DNA of 64,000 bases from NCBI GenBank assembly GCA_023974075.1, contig JAMFTG010000060.1:186001-250000 (forward strand), given 5' to 3'. Position 1 is the first letter of the stretch. Every line of letters begins with the position of its first letter. This stretch comes from Chaenocephalus aceratus (Eukaryota > Chordata > Actinopteri > Perciformes > Channichthyidae). The notes under the pieces are model-generated. The model was not told the DNA's origin and did not search any database. It was given only the letters and a program-made list of their open reading frames with translations. The position numbers were made by a program, and so were the translations under genes. Shown here in pieces: positions 11,695 to 25,000 of this stretch.

Positions 11695-14600
11695 ATGGAC
11701 TTTAAACGGATTAAACAGTAGACATTTCTCATTCTGCTGCTTCAGTTTACAGGTAAGAGTACAGATAACATTTTTATGAGTAAAATATTATTTTAACCAA
11801 GTTGTCTGTTTGTTTTTCAACGAGGTGAATAGTTAGTTTGATCACTTTCCAACCACGAGGCACAATGTTGTTAAAACTAGAATGATCTTCACACTGATGT
11901 TATTAGTAATATTTATATTTCACATTTTATTAAATTCTTCTCTTGTCTTCTTAGCCGGACAGCGTTTCCTCTCCTTCACTGTCAGAGTTGGAGATGAAGT
12001 CACTTTGCCTTGTAACAATGTGATAAATGGTCAGGATAAATGTGAAGGCACTAACTGGGTATTCAGTGATTCAGGAAACACAGCGTCGATCGAGCTGGTT
12101 GTCCGTGGACAGATCGATGCTGGTCGTTACACCTGCAGACAGTTCCGATCAGGCCGACCACGAGGGAAAGACTCTCAGGTTGATCTGTCTGTTGTTACCA
12201 GTGAGTATTTACATCATTTGTTTTCCTGCAAAATACTGAAACATTACAATATTTATGATTACAGAGTTTAAGGTTATTTTACTGTCTTTCTGTCATAATA
12301 TCTCCATCTTCAGTGGCTGAGCATCAGGACAATGATGAGGTGACGTTACGCTGCTCTGTGTTGAGATATGGTCGGTATGGACACAGAGTGAAGTGGCTGC
12401 TTCAGGGTAAACCTGTGGATAAACAACATTTTTTTTTAATAGTGTGGAAATTGATGTAAGGTATTATACAGAAGAAGTGAGGCAGCATATTTTTGGTATA
12501 TTCATTTTAATGTCACCCATATATAGGAGGTGTATTGCATCATGTTATCTCTAATATATGTGTGGGTTTATACATTCCTGTGTGTTAATAGTTGAAGGAA
12601 CAAAAAGTACATTTTTCCTCTTAAATATAGAGGTTTTTTTATAGATTCCTGAAACAATGTTCCCTTTTTCTTAAAAGTAGATTAGCGCAATAGACTTTTT
12701 CTTTCACTTTAACCCTTTTATCAAAAGGGTGTTTTTAGGCTATTTTTGAAGAAGGGAGATGCAGAATTACTTATGAGTTCTGTTTTGAGTGAAAAGATTA
12801 TCCCTTTGAGTGTTTTTCTTGGTTAAACCATTGATAGGCTTTGCAAATTGCGAGGGACATTTTCCCCAGATATAATGGTTAAATTCTTCTTAAATTAATG
12901 ATGCGCATCCTGCAGGCCTTGAGAATTGAGTCACACAGTTAAGAGAGGGCCGGGGGGGTATCAGGACAGTTAAGCTCTGTGGGTTAGCTGGTCCTGAGGG
13001 GGTCATGAGATGATGACTGATAAATTCCCAACACGTGTGGCTTTCATAAAGGGAAAACATATGGACTATTGTGTGATAAGCTACATAATAAGAATGTGTT
13101 TTGCTTCAAACTGAAACGGTTCTCTGCTGGCCCGCGCTGATTCACTGTGAGCCAGCGTCTTTGGTATCTCCCAAATGAAATTACCGGAAAAGACGACTGA
13201 GTAAACTCCACCCCTTCCTGTTGGTGTTGGTATGAAAGAAGCTGTTCAGCCTTTTGTTCGCTCTCTCTTCGCGCGCTGCCCAGACAGAAGGATCACAGCG
13301 CGTGAATCAGGGCAGGAGTACTCCTACGTTACTTATATGATTCTTCATATTGTATAGTAATGTATTATATTGTATTGCATTATTACCTTGTTTAATTAAA
13401 ACGGATTATTGTTTAACTGGTAACACATTTTAAATATAGTTAGACATATTAAAAGGTAATTTACAGCATTAATCATTAATCATATCATATATTCTTAACT
13501 GTGAATGGTTTTCATTTATTTAACATTAGAAATGTATTAGTCTGGCCAATCCTAGACTTCAATGCTGAAGGGCCAATGGAGCTATGGTGGGAGTCAGCAC
13601 AAAGGTCAAGGAAACCCACATTTGAAAAGGAGACAACGGATGACCAAGAAAACTAGTGACTTGCTCCATTCATTTGTGAGGGATCTGTGAAGAGCAACCA
13701 CACTACTGGTATTTAGTATACCAGCAATTGAGGGACAAGTTTCCTACCACTTTAGTTTCAAATAATTGTGTTAATTACTTATTGTAAAGCATTTGAACAT
13801 TATTTTGTCACATTTTCATTATTAAGTTGATGTATAACTGTATAGTATCTTAATTATTTAAAATATAAGGTGACTAAAAATGGCAACCGTATTTTCAGTT
13901 TTGGCAATCAAAAGCTGATGCCTGGTTGCCAGCCTGGCAACCACTTTTAAAAGTTAGCGTTGAGCCCAAGCGGCAAACTGTGGGGTAGAGCCGTGAAGCC
14001 AATACGGAAGTGCCACACACTGCAGTTCATATATTGGCCGATAGGCGATGGCTGCAGAAAGGAGCAATTTCCATAGACCCCCATGTTAAAATGCCCAACT
14101 TTACAGCAGAAAAAAACATGTTTCTCTCCCTGGCTCCATACATTTTTATTATCGATATAGTTAGATTCCACCTTCATGATTATGGATCTGAGAGTGAATT
14201 GTTTTCTAACGCGACCCTTTTATTTATATTAGGTCTTAAAGTGTGTGCATAAATTAGGGCGTGGTCACATTGAGTGACGGCTCTGTCAAGTGCCTGCCGC
14301 TGCTAGCTTCTTGTCTCTCTGCTAGCTGCTCCGTGAAGCTACAGGGACTCTGCCTGCTCAGCTCATCCAGGAAACACAACTTGTAGCCGGCCGTGGTTGT
14401 TTGTTCTTCATGCTTATATATCGGACTATTGTGACTCGCTCTGCGGTTAAAACAGACGGTGCATGAATGCGGTAAGTGAAATTCGAGTGCTTTATTTATG
14501 TGTTAATGATTTTAATCAGCTACGTAATGAATGGTAAGGCTTGGGTTAGCATGTAAGCTAGTGGTAGCTACATCGGTGCTAACGATTGTAATCGTACCCT

Positions 14601-17568
14601 CCAAGTTAAAATCATAGACTGTATATATAAAGGTTAAAACGAAATAGACAAGTGTTAAGTGGGATAATACTGGTGAACAAATGGCTTCTGTTTGAGGTTG
14701 ATAAAATAAGGTTACATCCTTGTAACTTAGAGATATTTTATTATGTAGGAGGAACTGTATGCATCTAAGGTTAATTTAAATTGGCTATGCTCAAGTATGT
14801 AGACAAGTTAATGTCGAAGTAGTTATGTGAAATCAACCTCACAATAAGATGTGTGTATATTACAATTATTAATGTCATATTTCAAGATGATTACTTAGAT
14901 ATTACAATATGGTTGATTGAGCTGGAGTTCATTATCGAGCTTACAAGTTAACGTCATAGTCATCTGAAGAACGAACCCAAACCTTGTTGTTTTTATTAAT
15001 TGCATTACCAAATGGGTATCAAATAAACAGTAAGCATTGGTAACACAACTTCCAAAGTTACAGTAAAATAAAAAGGACCCTGACTCGGACAATACACAAT
15101 CCAACATGTTCAACAGAAGAGAATCAGTTATATTGTTTGTGCACATGGTACTTTACATATATATCTGTTTGTTTAAGGTGTCCAGGTGATGCAGACAGGC
15201 TGGACCAGAGAGTGAGACAGAACTGGACTCCTCACAGCAGTGAACTTTAGCACAGGTACAAAGACTCTTTTTTTCTTACTGTACAAATAATCAAGAAAGA
15301 TATTGGTTTAAATGAATGAAGTATTGACTTGAATACACTGATATACATTCCAATAAACAATACTAAATACTAGATCACCTACACATCAGTTAAGTTGAGG
15401 GGTTTTCCCATGCAAAAAGTTACATTTAGATATTTAGCAATATGACTTTGTCAGCTTTCTAATGTAATGTATTGAAGGCAAAGATGTATCTCTCAATATT
15501 GTCTGTAAAAAACGTGGTAAAAGTGATTCTTTCAGTGAGACTACAGAGCAAGCTTCTACAGTTGCACTACGTTTTGATAACAGTTAAATATTATTTTGAT
15601 AATAACATATATTTCAATGTTGATGAACTTCATACTGTTCATTCATAATCTGATTGTCTTTGTAGCTCATTGTTTAAATAAAAAAAAAACATTACAATTA
15701 CAAAATAATTATATCTACAGCCCCTAAACACACAAACACACCGCTTTCATACATAACACACTTGTTCTGCAACAATGTTTTATGTTTCCTGTCATTTTTG
15801 TTAGGAAAGGACATGCCTGAAAGACACGACATGTTCTCCTTCTCTGAGGGTCAAGAAGAACATCCAAGAGGAACATTAAGAGCTGATGCTATGAGATGTT
15901 AAGACCAGTACAGGACATTCACTATAAACTACTTTTATTGTAAAAACAGTCAGCTGATCGAATGCAGCTATTTCCACATCTACACTCCATCCGCTGATTA
16001 TTTCTATTGGCCTCACTTTATGAGCTTCACATCACTTGTGCCTTGTACCGCAGAGTTTGCAACGTCACAAATAAATGGGGCCAATCTTCAGTCAGATGTG
16101 AATGTGTAATCTAACATGTTCAGTAAGAATAATGGACAAAAGGATACAAATACAAATACAATTTATTGAAATGTGAACCAAAAGTTAATCAAATGTTTTA
16201 AATAAAAAGCACATATGGACAGAAGGTGTAAACCTATTAAATGTATAAGTAAACACATTTAGTCAAATAAAGTGACAGACTAGGCCTGTGCAGTTGGTAT
16301 CAGCTATGCCCAGCATGGGCTCCTCCATCAGGCCTGGTCCTCCTCGCTGAGGAAAGACCCTCAGTCCTCTCCAAACCAACAGACAGGACTTCCATCACAC
16401 GGAGGTTTCTCCCTGAAGTCTCTGCAGCCCTCTGGACACCACGCTGTCTCAATCCGTCCACACTGAATATGAGAGGGGGAAAATGAAAATAATAAATGCT
16501 TTAGACAATAAGAAACATAAAGTTGACTGTTGAGTTGCTCAGTCTTTTTAGATTGTCAATACTATTACTGTATAACTAATATCTCAGGTTAAGAGGCACA
16601 TTCAAATAAAGATTGGTCTTTAAATACATGTTGTCTTTTGAATTGTTTGTCTAAAGTCAAGGATCTAGAACTGGTACTTATTTTTAATGATACATGGTAT
16701 TAATGGTATTTCTCCACTGGTTGGACCATGTTAACAATACCGTGTAACTGTCACGTTTGAAGGGACGAAATCGTGACATCTTCACGTCTCCCAGCGTGGT
16801 AAATCGTCACATGTTCACGTCTTGCCGTGATACCGGGTTGATTTTGTATTGATTGAAGTTGTAGTAATTTATTTTAAGGCATTTGATGAGCTTTGTTTAT
16901 TTTTTCAGGAGAAGACAAAAAACAAACAGTAACAACCACTAAACAGACACATTGTTCAGGTGAGGACAGGGAACCAGCAGCAACAACAAAACCAGCGACA
17001 AGAAAACGAGCAACAACAATACCAGTGACAACAAAAACAGCATCAACAAAACCAGTGACAACAAAACCAGCAACAACTGAAAACCTAAGATCAGGGATCA
17101 CTACAGCTTCTGTAATCAGTGATGCTTCAATGAAACTCCAAGGTAGTGACTCAACTTTTTTACATCATCAATCTTCCTCCACAATTTTATGGAAAATCTG
17201 AAATTAAGACACAGGTTATTTACCCCCCTTTTCATCGTATTTTAGAGCAACTTTTATGGATTAAGTAACTTTTGATACATGTATTTATACATTATGCTGG
17301 AGTCTTTCTCTAAGTGTGTTTAATAAGATCTGTTTTAAACTGCTTTTAGAAAATGATGAAAATATTTGAAGTGGCGGTCAATGGTATTACACATAGTGCA
17401 TTTCACAATCTCCAATAAATATCCCACATCTTTTTTTAAAACTTAAAGCTATACATAACATATGTTGGTATATTTGTGTTCTTTTCAGGTCAGTTAAGGC
17501 TCATCATTGTGTCTGCAGGTTTAGTGACCCTCATAATTATTGTTGTGGCAGTCAACAATAATTATGAG
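11695..17568 (+). pseudogene. Receptor pseudogene, copy B
   Basis: Recognisable exons are signal 11695-11752, D1 11955-12200, a truncated D2 from 12314, stalk 16909-17142 and transmembrane 17489-17568. Lesions: a TAG at codon 9 of the signal peptide (11719-11721); an in-frame loss of about 27 codons in D1 that removes strands D-E including the EKC cysteine; the D2 partner cysteine replaced by Tyr (GRYGHRVKW); the second half of D2 missing; and a transmembrane exon whose end is a palindrome that changes the exit phase. No tail exons were found. The 4.4 kb after the broken D2 is transposon-derived. The stalk is unusually long and Thr/Lys-rich (TTKPATRKRATT), apparently extended by repetition of ACAACAAAACCAG words. 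The 5' leader resembles that of copy D. Confidence 0.85.
12459..16890. mobile_element. Transposon-derived insertion replacing the D2 3' half and intron of gene B
   Basis: Homology to the other receptor copies stops near 12480 and resumes near 16909. The stretch between holds a possible LTR-like segment (about 12900-13420), a dispersed fish repeat (about 13960-14260, AAAATGCCCAACTTTACAGC) and a block at 16445-16685 that is the reverse complement of 42243-42480. No long open frame is present, and its element class is not certain. Confidence 0.55.
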
Positions 17569-17569
17569 G
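17529..17569. repeat. Perfect 17-bp inverted repeat at the end of the transmembrane exon of gene B
   Basis: Arm 17529-17545 and arm 17553-17569 are exact reverse complements separated by TGGCAGT. The left arm matches the expected transmembrane coding sequence (LIIIVV). The right arm sits where copy C encodes AAIRWKRTQ, so the exon end has been replaced by an inverted copy of its own middle. Confidence 0.95.
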
Positions 17570-17654
17570 TGAGAACATTTTGAGATTAAACTCCTCACAG
17601 GTGGGTTTCTATTCGAGCCCCAAACAATACCCGGAATGAGACAAAAAATATGCA

Positions 17655-17915
17655 TCGTATTAAATAGGAAGAGATGAGGAGAGACAGGAAGGAAGGGATA
17701 AAGGGTTGAAGGGATGTGGGAAGGGATGTAGTGATGGACGAATTAATAGATGAAGGGAAATGTGGAGGGAGGGTCTATTATGAATGGAATTAGAATAAGG
17801 AATTAGGGAGGAAGGGTGAAAGGATGTACTGTAGGGAGGGAGGGGAAAAAGTGCTTCAGGCATTTGGGGAAGGAGGGATGAAGAATGTAAGGGATGAACA
17901 GAGATGGGGTCGTTA
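17655..17915. repeat. GAAGGGAT-type minisatellite
   Basis: Purine-rich imperfect repeats of GAAGGGAT and GGAAGGGATG words. The same type of stretch fills the intron before the last exon in copies C (about 24555-24940) and D (about 52670-53030). It therefore predates the gene duplications and marks the equivalent intron here. Confidence 0.8.
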
Positions 17916-17919
17916 CTCA

Positions 17920-19370
17920 AAAAAAGTAATATATTACATATTACTTTAAAAAAAGTTATATATTACTTTACTTACTTCGTTACTCTCTACATAAAGTGGC
18001 AGGGCCGCCCCTCCCTACAGGCAGATCACGCAGACTGCGGAGGGTGCTTCATTTGCGGAGGGAGCCTCATCTGAAGCGCAAATGCGGCACACCTAAAGTG
18101 TTACTCGTTACTTTACTCGACATCCTCACTCTGGATTCGGAGGTCCTCCTTAGCTATTAGCTTCACGCTAGCATGTTATCTTTGCAGGTGCTTGTTTAGG
18201 TTTGACGTTGTATTTGCAGCAGTAGATAAAAGCTTCTGGCCTGGACACAGTTTGCACCTCACCGTCACATTCCTGTCCTTTCTTCGGACGAACTCAAAAT
18301 AATGGGCACCCCTCGAAAGTTTTCGCTGTTGACTCAGCCATGTTTATGCACTGCATGTGGACGCGCAAGTCGTGCACATGTTACGTAAATATAAACCTGC
18401 GGTGGAAATCCCTCTTGTCTGTCAAAGGGTGAATCTAGTCATTCTGTATGTTAGTAGGTAACTGTAGTGTGATTACCGATTTTATAAAAGTAACGAAGTA
18501 ATGCGTGTTGGGTTAGTAACTGCAGTGTGATTACTGAATTAGCATTATTAGCATTAGCATTAGCCCCGCGCACCAACGGAGAGAGAATAATTTATGGCAA
18601 CACAAAAAAAAAACGGAGCGGTGGAGTGATGAGGAGGTGTCGGCGTTCTGGCGATTTACTCGGAAGGTCCCAACTCCGGGGACTTCCGGCCGCGAAGTGA
18701 CGTCAGCGGCTTCATTTGCGTAATCTTCCCTCAGGGAACTTATTCCGGTGTGAACGCGACCTGTACTTAGTTCCATGCTGGCACTAAGTGCTGGGCACTA
18801 AGTACGGCAAAGTACTTGGTGGGAAATCGGCTATTAGCATCCTTAACACTCAGAGCTAACCTGTACTGGAGAGCATGTGTGTGAAGAAGCAGGATATAAA
18901 AAGGAACTCACCTTGTGGTATAACCGGCAAGAGAGAAAGCCTTTGAGCTCCAGACTGTTTCAGAAATAATCCTTGATAATCCATGTTCAGTCAGACAGCT
19001 CAAGTGTTTCTCTAAAATGTTTATTAGAATATATATATAGTTGAGTTTGGCGTCTAGGCTCGGGCCTCATCACTCCACAGATATACATAGCACGATGAGT
19101 GATGATTAAATAACTAACCCTCCTGAGCCTACAGGTGGAAGCTGGGGTGGTGGTGGGGCAGCAAGCAGCAGCGACGTGGAAGTAGCTGCAGCAATAACAG
19201 CAGGAAGCAATGCATAGAGAGAGATCTGGCAGGTTAAATAGAGCGGCAAATTAAGGAGACTCTGTTTGGTTGGTTGTAGAGTGGCAAGGGGCATTATGTA
19301 TGAATGCAGCATAAGTGCTCGAGTTGACTGCCTGAATTAGCTCGCAGGCTTCGCCCCATATATGGCGTTT
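17920..19370. other. Spacer with MITE-like sequences, no gene
   Basis: It contains paired GTTACT / AGTAAC-rich ends (GGTCGTTACTC near 17912 and GTAACTGCAGTGTGATTAC near 18460 and 18510), a GCATTAGC-bounded block (about 18530-18840) and AT-rich DNA. These look like non-autonomous DNA transposons. No coding exon is supported. Confidence 0.45.
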
Positions 19371-19372
19371 CA

Positions 19373-21050
19373 CAGTGGCGGCCGGCCCATAGGGCGCTAG
19401 GGGCGCCGCTCCACCTCTTCCCACATACAAAAAAAAATATTAAATAAAAAAATATATATTAAAAAAAATATATATTTTATATTTTTATTTTTAATGAACA
19501 AGGTAAATATCATACAATTGGTATCAGTAAAATGTATAATCTACAATAAAATCTCATTTAAAATTGTGTTACGATGTCTAAAGTTACTGATAAGTTACAT
19601 GTTTCCTGCCTGGCCTTGCCCATGGCATTAGTTTATCATAACCGGGCGCCGTGCAAGGAGCCCCCGAGCCAAACAGCAGCAACCAACACGTTGCAAAAGT
19701 CTCAATAGTAAACTGTCCCGCCGAAACATAATTTCAGCCAATCAGCGCCGTCAAATATTTTGGTCACGAGGGCGCTCACGTTGGCGCCCCACGTTGACGT
19801 GAGTTGTTTTTTAGACTCGTGAGTGACCAAGGTGACGCAGTAGTTGGATGAGAATGGCTTTGTATGCAGGTGGAGTCGCCAGACCTCGGTCCCCGCCCAA
19901 TTCCGTTGAAGAGCTAATCTCCAATCCTTTCGAAAGGAGAAGTTTGGGAAATAAACTGTTGCTTAAAGACCTTGGACCGGACCAACCCGATTTGTATATA
20001 TCGCAGCAAGCTCAAACAGGTAAATGCTGTCTTTTGTTTCCCATGCTTGCTCTTCAAACAGCCGGGGACAGATACGATCTGTTCAGAAACTAAACAAAAG
20101 TTAAACAAGTACAAACCACAGACTGCCTGTGTCATGGAGAATACAGTCGCTGGTTTATTTATGTCTGTATAGGCCGTTGTTGTGAGTGTGGACGGTCGGA
20201 GCATATATAACGTTAGCTTAGCCAAGCTCCATTTAGAAAACACGCATTTTAAAAGGGTTTTTCGCCTGCCGTCTGTCTGCAGACTTATCAAAGCATTAAT
20301 TCATGGTTTTTACTAACCGGTATCAGTATGTTGTTAATTCGGCATCATTTTGAAACGTGTATTACAATTTAATCACGGTAAAATATGTTCATCTTGTTGT
20401 AGTTGTAGCCCCCTTGCCAGCGATTCTCTTTCTAGTTTAGCATACTCAGCCCGACTCAGCCTGGTTGTTCCTGGCCCTAGAACCACGATGTTATGCCAGA
20501 AAAACTGTGAATTAGGACCCGCTAGCCGGTACTAGGCCAAGTGGAAGCGCAACCAAAAACGGGCCCCACACGGCTCGGCACTGTCTGTGTCATGGCGAAT
20601 ACAGTCGCTGGTTTATTTATGTCTGTAGGCCGTTGTTGTGAGTGTGGACGGTCGGAGCATATACAACGTTAGCTTAGCCTGGTCGACCCAATCTCCATTC
20701 AGAAAACAAGCATTCTAAAAGGTTTTTCGCCTGCCGTCTGTCTGCAGACTTGTCAAAGCATTAATTCATGGTTTTTACTAACCGGTATCAGTATGTTGTT
20801 ACGTCGGCATAATTTAGAAACGTGTATTACAATTTAATCACGGTAAAATATGTTCATTTTGTTGTAGTTGTAGCTCCCGAGCGCGTCTTGTTTGAATGAT
20901 GCGAGTAAACACAGCTGGTAGCCGCGGTGAAACTCGAGCGTTTAGAGCGAAGCGAATATTCGCATCTCGTCCGGTCTGAACGCAGAATGCAAGCTCCGCG
21001 CTGCACTGGAAACTGCGCCATTACATCACCAGAAGTCCTAATTTAAGGGG
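19373..21050 (+). mobile_element. hAT-type DNA transposon remnant
   Basis: It begins with the hAT-like terminus CAGTGGCGGCCGGCCC and contains the N-terminal transposase fragment at 19848-20090. A segment of about 280 bp is directly duplicated: 20131-20412 recurs at 20589-20873 with an offset of 458 bp. The right boundary is uncertain. Confidence 0.55.
19848..20090 (+). pseudogene. hAT transposase TTF-type zinc-finger fragment
   Basis: The frame reads NSVEELISNPFERRSLGNK and then LGPDQPDLYISQQAQTG. A shifted frame continues with AVFCFPCLLFKQPGTDT. These match the start and the CFPCLLF zinc-finger segment of ZMYM1-like and hAT transposases with TTF-type fingers. The frame break and the missing Cys/His residues show that it is dead. 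No catalytic domain follows. Confidence 0.6.
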
Positions 21051-21714
21051 TCATTTCTCCCAAAAAAAAATGTGTACTCACTATATCAACAGTCCCACCA
21101 AAAATATTTTCCCAGCCCACTGGCGTTTCATCACTGCAGTATTTTGTTTGGACAGTAGCTGCCGGGTCCCGCATGAGCTAAGCTTTATACCCAAAATCAG
21201 CACTTTTGAAACAGGAAGTGAAATAGAGGGATATGAGGCGTGGCTAGAATGGGTGATATGTTTGGTATTTTGAGCAAAACACATCATAGACATGGTTTTT
21301 ATATATTTGTATATATCTGAAACCTATGCTATTGCCTACAAACAGCATGATAGGTGACCTTTAAGACTCAAATTGAGCCTTAAAATAGTTTGATTGTTTC
21401 GGATTATATTGAATCTAGACGTTGAGAAACACTTTAATTATAGAAAAAGACGCTTTAAAACGATGTTAGGCTGTTTGGAGATCGACAAGAAATGAAGACC
21501 AACAAACATCCCAAATAGTCTAAATGTAACAATTGTAAATATGCAGTGGTGTTTAGTTATAAATCATTTATTAGAATCACACAAATTCTGTTTTGTATTT
21601 AATAATTCTGTGTTCTTTATTTATTAAACGTTGAATACCTGACTGATATTAGTGGGCTGGACCTCCAGGATTCAGTCACTGTACACAGAAGATTATTTTT
21701 GTGGGGACTTCCCC

Positions 21715-21935
21715 CCTACATATCGTGTCCCTCACGTTTTCCTCTTCCCTTTTTTGTGAATGTTCCACGTGAGAAGAGTTCGTGAGAGGGAAGAAAACAA
21801 TTTAATAACTACTGATGTTGTTTTATATTGTCAGGTACGTTCTACGTTTCCTCTTCCCTTTTTGTGAATGTGTTTCACGTGAGAGCAGTCATTGTGAGGG
21901 ATGGCTAATTTAATACTGATGTGTTGTATATTGTC
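21715..21935 (+). promoter_or_regulatory. Promoter-proximal tandem repeat upstream of gene C
   Basis: Two units of about 100-115 bp carry TTTCCTCTTCCC (reverse GAGGAA, an ETS/PU.1-type core) followed by TTTTTGTGAATG and CACGTGAGA (an E-box). They end about 85 bp upstream of the start codon. Homologous repeats stand at 33830-34135, 37595-37905 and 45480-45757. A regulatory role is inferred from position and motifs only. Confidence 0.5.
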
Positions 21936-22017
21936 AGTGACTAAACGGAGATCGACTGTATGCTGGCTCGGGTCTCATCCATCAACAACATCAAGATCAG
22001 AGAGACGGAGAATCACG

Positions 22018-25000
22018 ATGGACGAGTTCAAACGGATTCAAATGTCTTTATTTCTCGTTCTGCTGCTTCAGTCTACAGGTAAGCATTCCTACAACATGTA
22101 CTGATATGACATTTAGAAACACAACGGTCATTTATTCATCATGAATGTTACTTTATTACCTAACCTCCTTTAAACAAAGACAGAGAAGTTTTCTGTTTGT
22201 CTTCCAACGAGGGGAAGGCAACTTTTAGACACATCGGAAACTGTTGTTGTATCTTAAATGAACATTTGTATTCCTCTGTATTCTTTATATTTCTCTCTTT
22301 CGTTTATTCAGGGGCTGCAATTGGACAGCGTCTCCTCTCCCTCTCTGTCAGAGCTGGAGATGAAGCCACTTTGCCGTGTAACTATGTGATCCATGATCAG
22401 GATGAATGTGATGGTACTTTATGGTTCTTCAGTGATTCAGGAAGCGCAGTAGAGCTGGTTAGTGATGGGCAGATTTCAAGAAGCCAAAGCTAAATCAGAC
22501 AGACTGAGAGTTACAGAGAAATGTGCTCTGGTTATAAAGAAGGTCACAGAGGAGGATGCTGGAGGTTACATCTGCACAGATCAGTTCAGATTAGGAGAAC
22601 AAGAAGATTCAGGCTCTGGGGTGTATCTGTCTGTCGTTACCAGTGAGTATTTAAATCATAATGTTTCCAAACTCTATGGTTAGACGTATACACTGATTAC
22701 AATGAAACCTTACAATAATTATGATTACAGTGATGAAGTTTTTTGTATTATTGTTGTCTTTCTCTCTCAATATCTCCATCTTCAGTGACTGAGCATCAGG
22801 ACAATGATGAGGTTACGTTACGCTGCTCTGTGACGACATATGGACGGTGTAGACACCCAGTGAAGTGGCTGCTTCAGGGTCGAGATGTGGATACAGGTCA
22901 CAGATATACAGAAGAAGATCACAGAGAGAAAAGACATCACAGTTCCTGCTCTGCCTCTGTGACTTTTCTGAGTTCTCTCTTTAGTAACACAACACGGTCT
23001 GAGTTGTTTACTTGTGGAGTAACTGATGTGTTCACAGGAGAAGTGCAGGTGTTTCCCTTCAGGCCTCAGTCCTCAGGTGAGAACATGTTGAGCCATTCAA
23101 AGTGACTTAATTAACTCATATATTTTTACTTATTTAATGATTCTAAGTTTTATTATTACATCACAATATAAATGACCCGTAAGACAGTTTGCAAGTGAAA
23201 CATGTGTTGATCTGTGTTCATCTGTTCAGGTGAGGACACAGCAGCAGCAACAACAACAGAGAGCGACTCCAGATCAGGTTCCCCTACGACAGCTTCTGTG
23301 ATCACTGAAGATGCAACAGGTTGTTCTTTGTTTTCTTTATGGAAATTAGTTTAATTAACTCGCTTTTATAACGACACTAGTCTGACATTAAAGTAAATGA
23401 TTTATTTATTTATATATGAATATTGATTGATTACAAATCTTTGTCTTCAATCAAATACTTTTAATTGGTTTGTTTTAAGCTGCTTTTTTTTAAAAAAGGA
23501 AATACATTTCCACTGAGAAATAACATCACATCTTTGCACTGATTTGCGTTCAACGTGATTACATTTAGATAACGTTCAGCCCTCAGGTGAGAACATGTTT
23601 AGCTACTAAAGATTTGTTGAGTTTTATTAATCCGTTTCTCAAACACCTGAAAAACTGAATCATCAACAAAATGTACTTTTTTATTAAACTCTAAATGTTA
23701 TGATTTGAATTCCTCTTCCAGGTTGGTGGTGGTGGATCATCATCGTTGTGATAGTGGATGTTGCAGCACTCACAATAATCGCTGTGGCTGCCATCAGATG
23801 GAAGAGGACTCAAGGTGAGGACATTCACACATTATACTTTACAAACAACAAGCTTTTGATAAACCTGGATTTTAACTGTTGAAGATTACATTGATGCTCT
23901 TTTGCCTCTTCAGGACAGAAACCTCAGACGGATGAAAACATTGTAAGTTTTATGGATAAGAAGAAAAACGTTTTGACAGTTGTTACGTCCCGTCCCTCTA
24001 CCAAGCGGTAGTGGGAAGACCCGCAACATAAAAACAACCACGCCAAACACAGAATTTAGTTATCGACGGGCATTTATTTTCAGCACAGCCGTAACTCACA
24101 TGCATGCCTACCGGCAATAAGGAACCAAGTCTGGAGGATCGTAAAACAAAAACAAGAAGAAGAAGGGGGCCTGGGCCAGCCACACCATGAGCCGTAGGAT
24201 CCAGACTTCCCTCCTCTACCCAAAGGTCCAAACACAGCCTACTGGGAAGGAAAGAAAGCCACGAAAAACCTATACTAATATCCTCCAGAGTTCACTCAAA
24301 AAAATACAGGCAAAATATATATAAATCCACACGAGGTGAGAGGAAATCCACGGTCGTATTCCTTTGGTTTCAGGACGGGAAAATAGACCCCTTCTCCTCC
24401 AGCTTTTTCTCTTTAAGTCGTCCCCAGCTGAATGTCATCAGGACACCTGGGGAAGGCGGAGTCAGGGGCGGACCAGGTGTACCTGCACAGCAGAGACAGA
24501 GAAAACACAGAGCACGTAACAACAACAGTAAACATTTGAATCAGATCAAAATTAAATAGAAAGAGATGAGGGGAGACGGGGGGAGAGGAGGAAGGGAGAC
24601 GTTTTCAAAGAGTTGAGGGGTGGTTGAAGGGATGTAGGTATAATGAGTTTTAAAAGGATGAAGGGACAAAGGGAAATAGGGATGAAAGGTTTAAAGGGAG
24701 GAGTGGATTTAGGGAAAGATGGATACAGGGAGGAAGGGTTGAAGGGATCAATGGATTACAGAGAGTAGGGTTGAATGTATGAAGGGATGGAGGGATGAAG
24801 AATCAAGGGATGTATAAAGGGCTGAAGGGATGTCAGGAAGGAGGGATGTAGTGATGGACAGATGAATGGAAGAAGGGAAGTGGGCAATGAAGGATGAAGC
24901 GTTCAAGGGTTTTTGGGAGGAAGGAATGAACTGATGGTGCGTTCAGGGTCTGCTGACTAAACTGTGAACTGTGTTGACTTCCTTTGTAACCAACCCAGTG

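Noticed and set aside
12900..13420. A complete endogenous retrovirus in the insertion of gene B
   Set aside because: Only an LTR-like texture is visible; no gag, pol or env frame and no matching second LTR were found.
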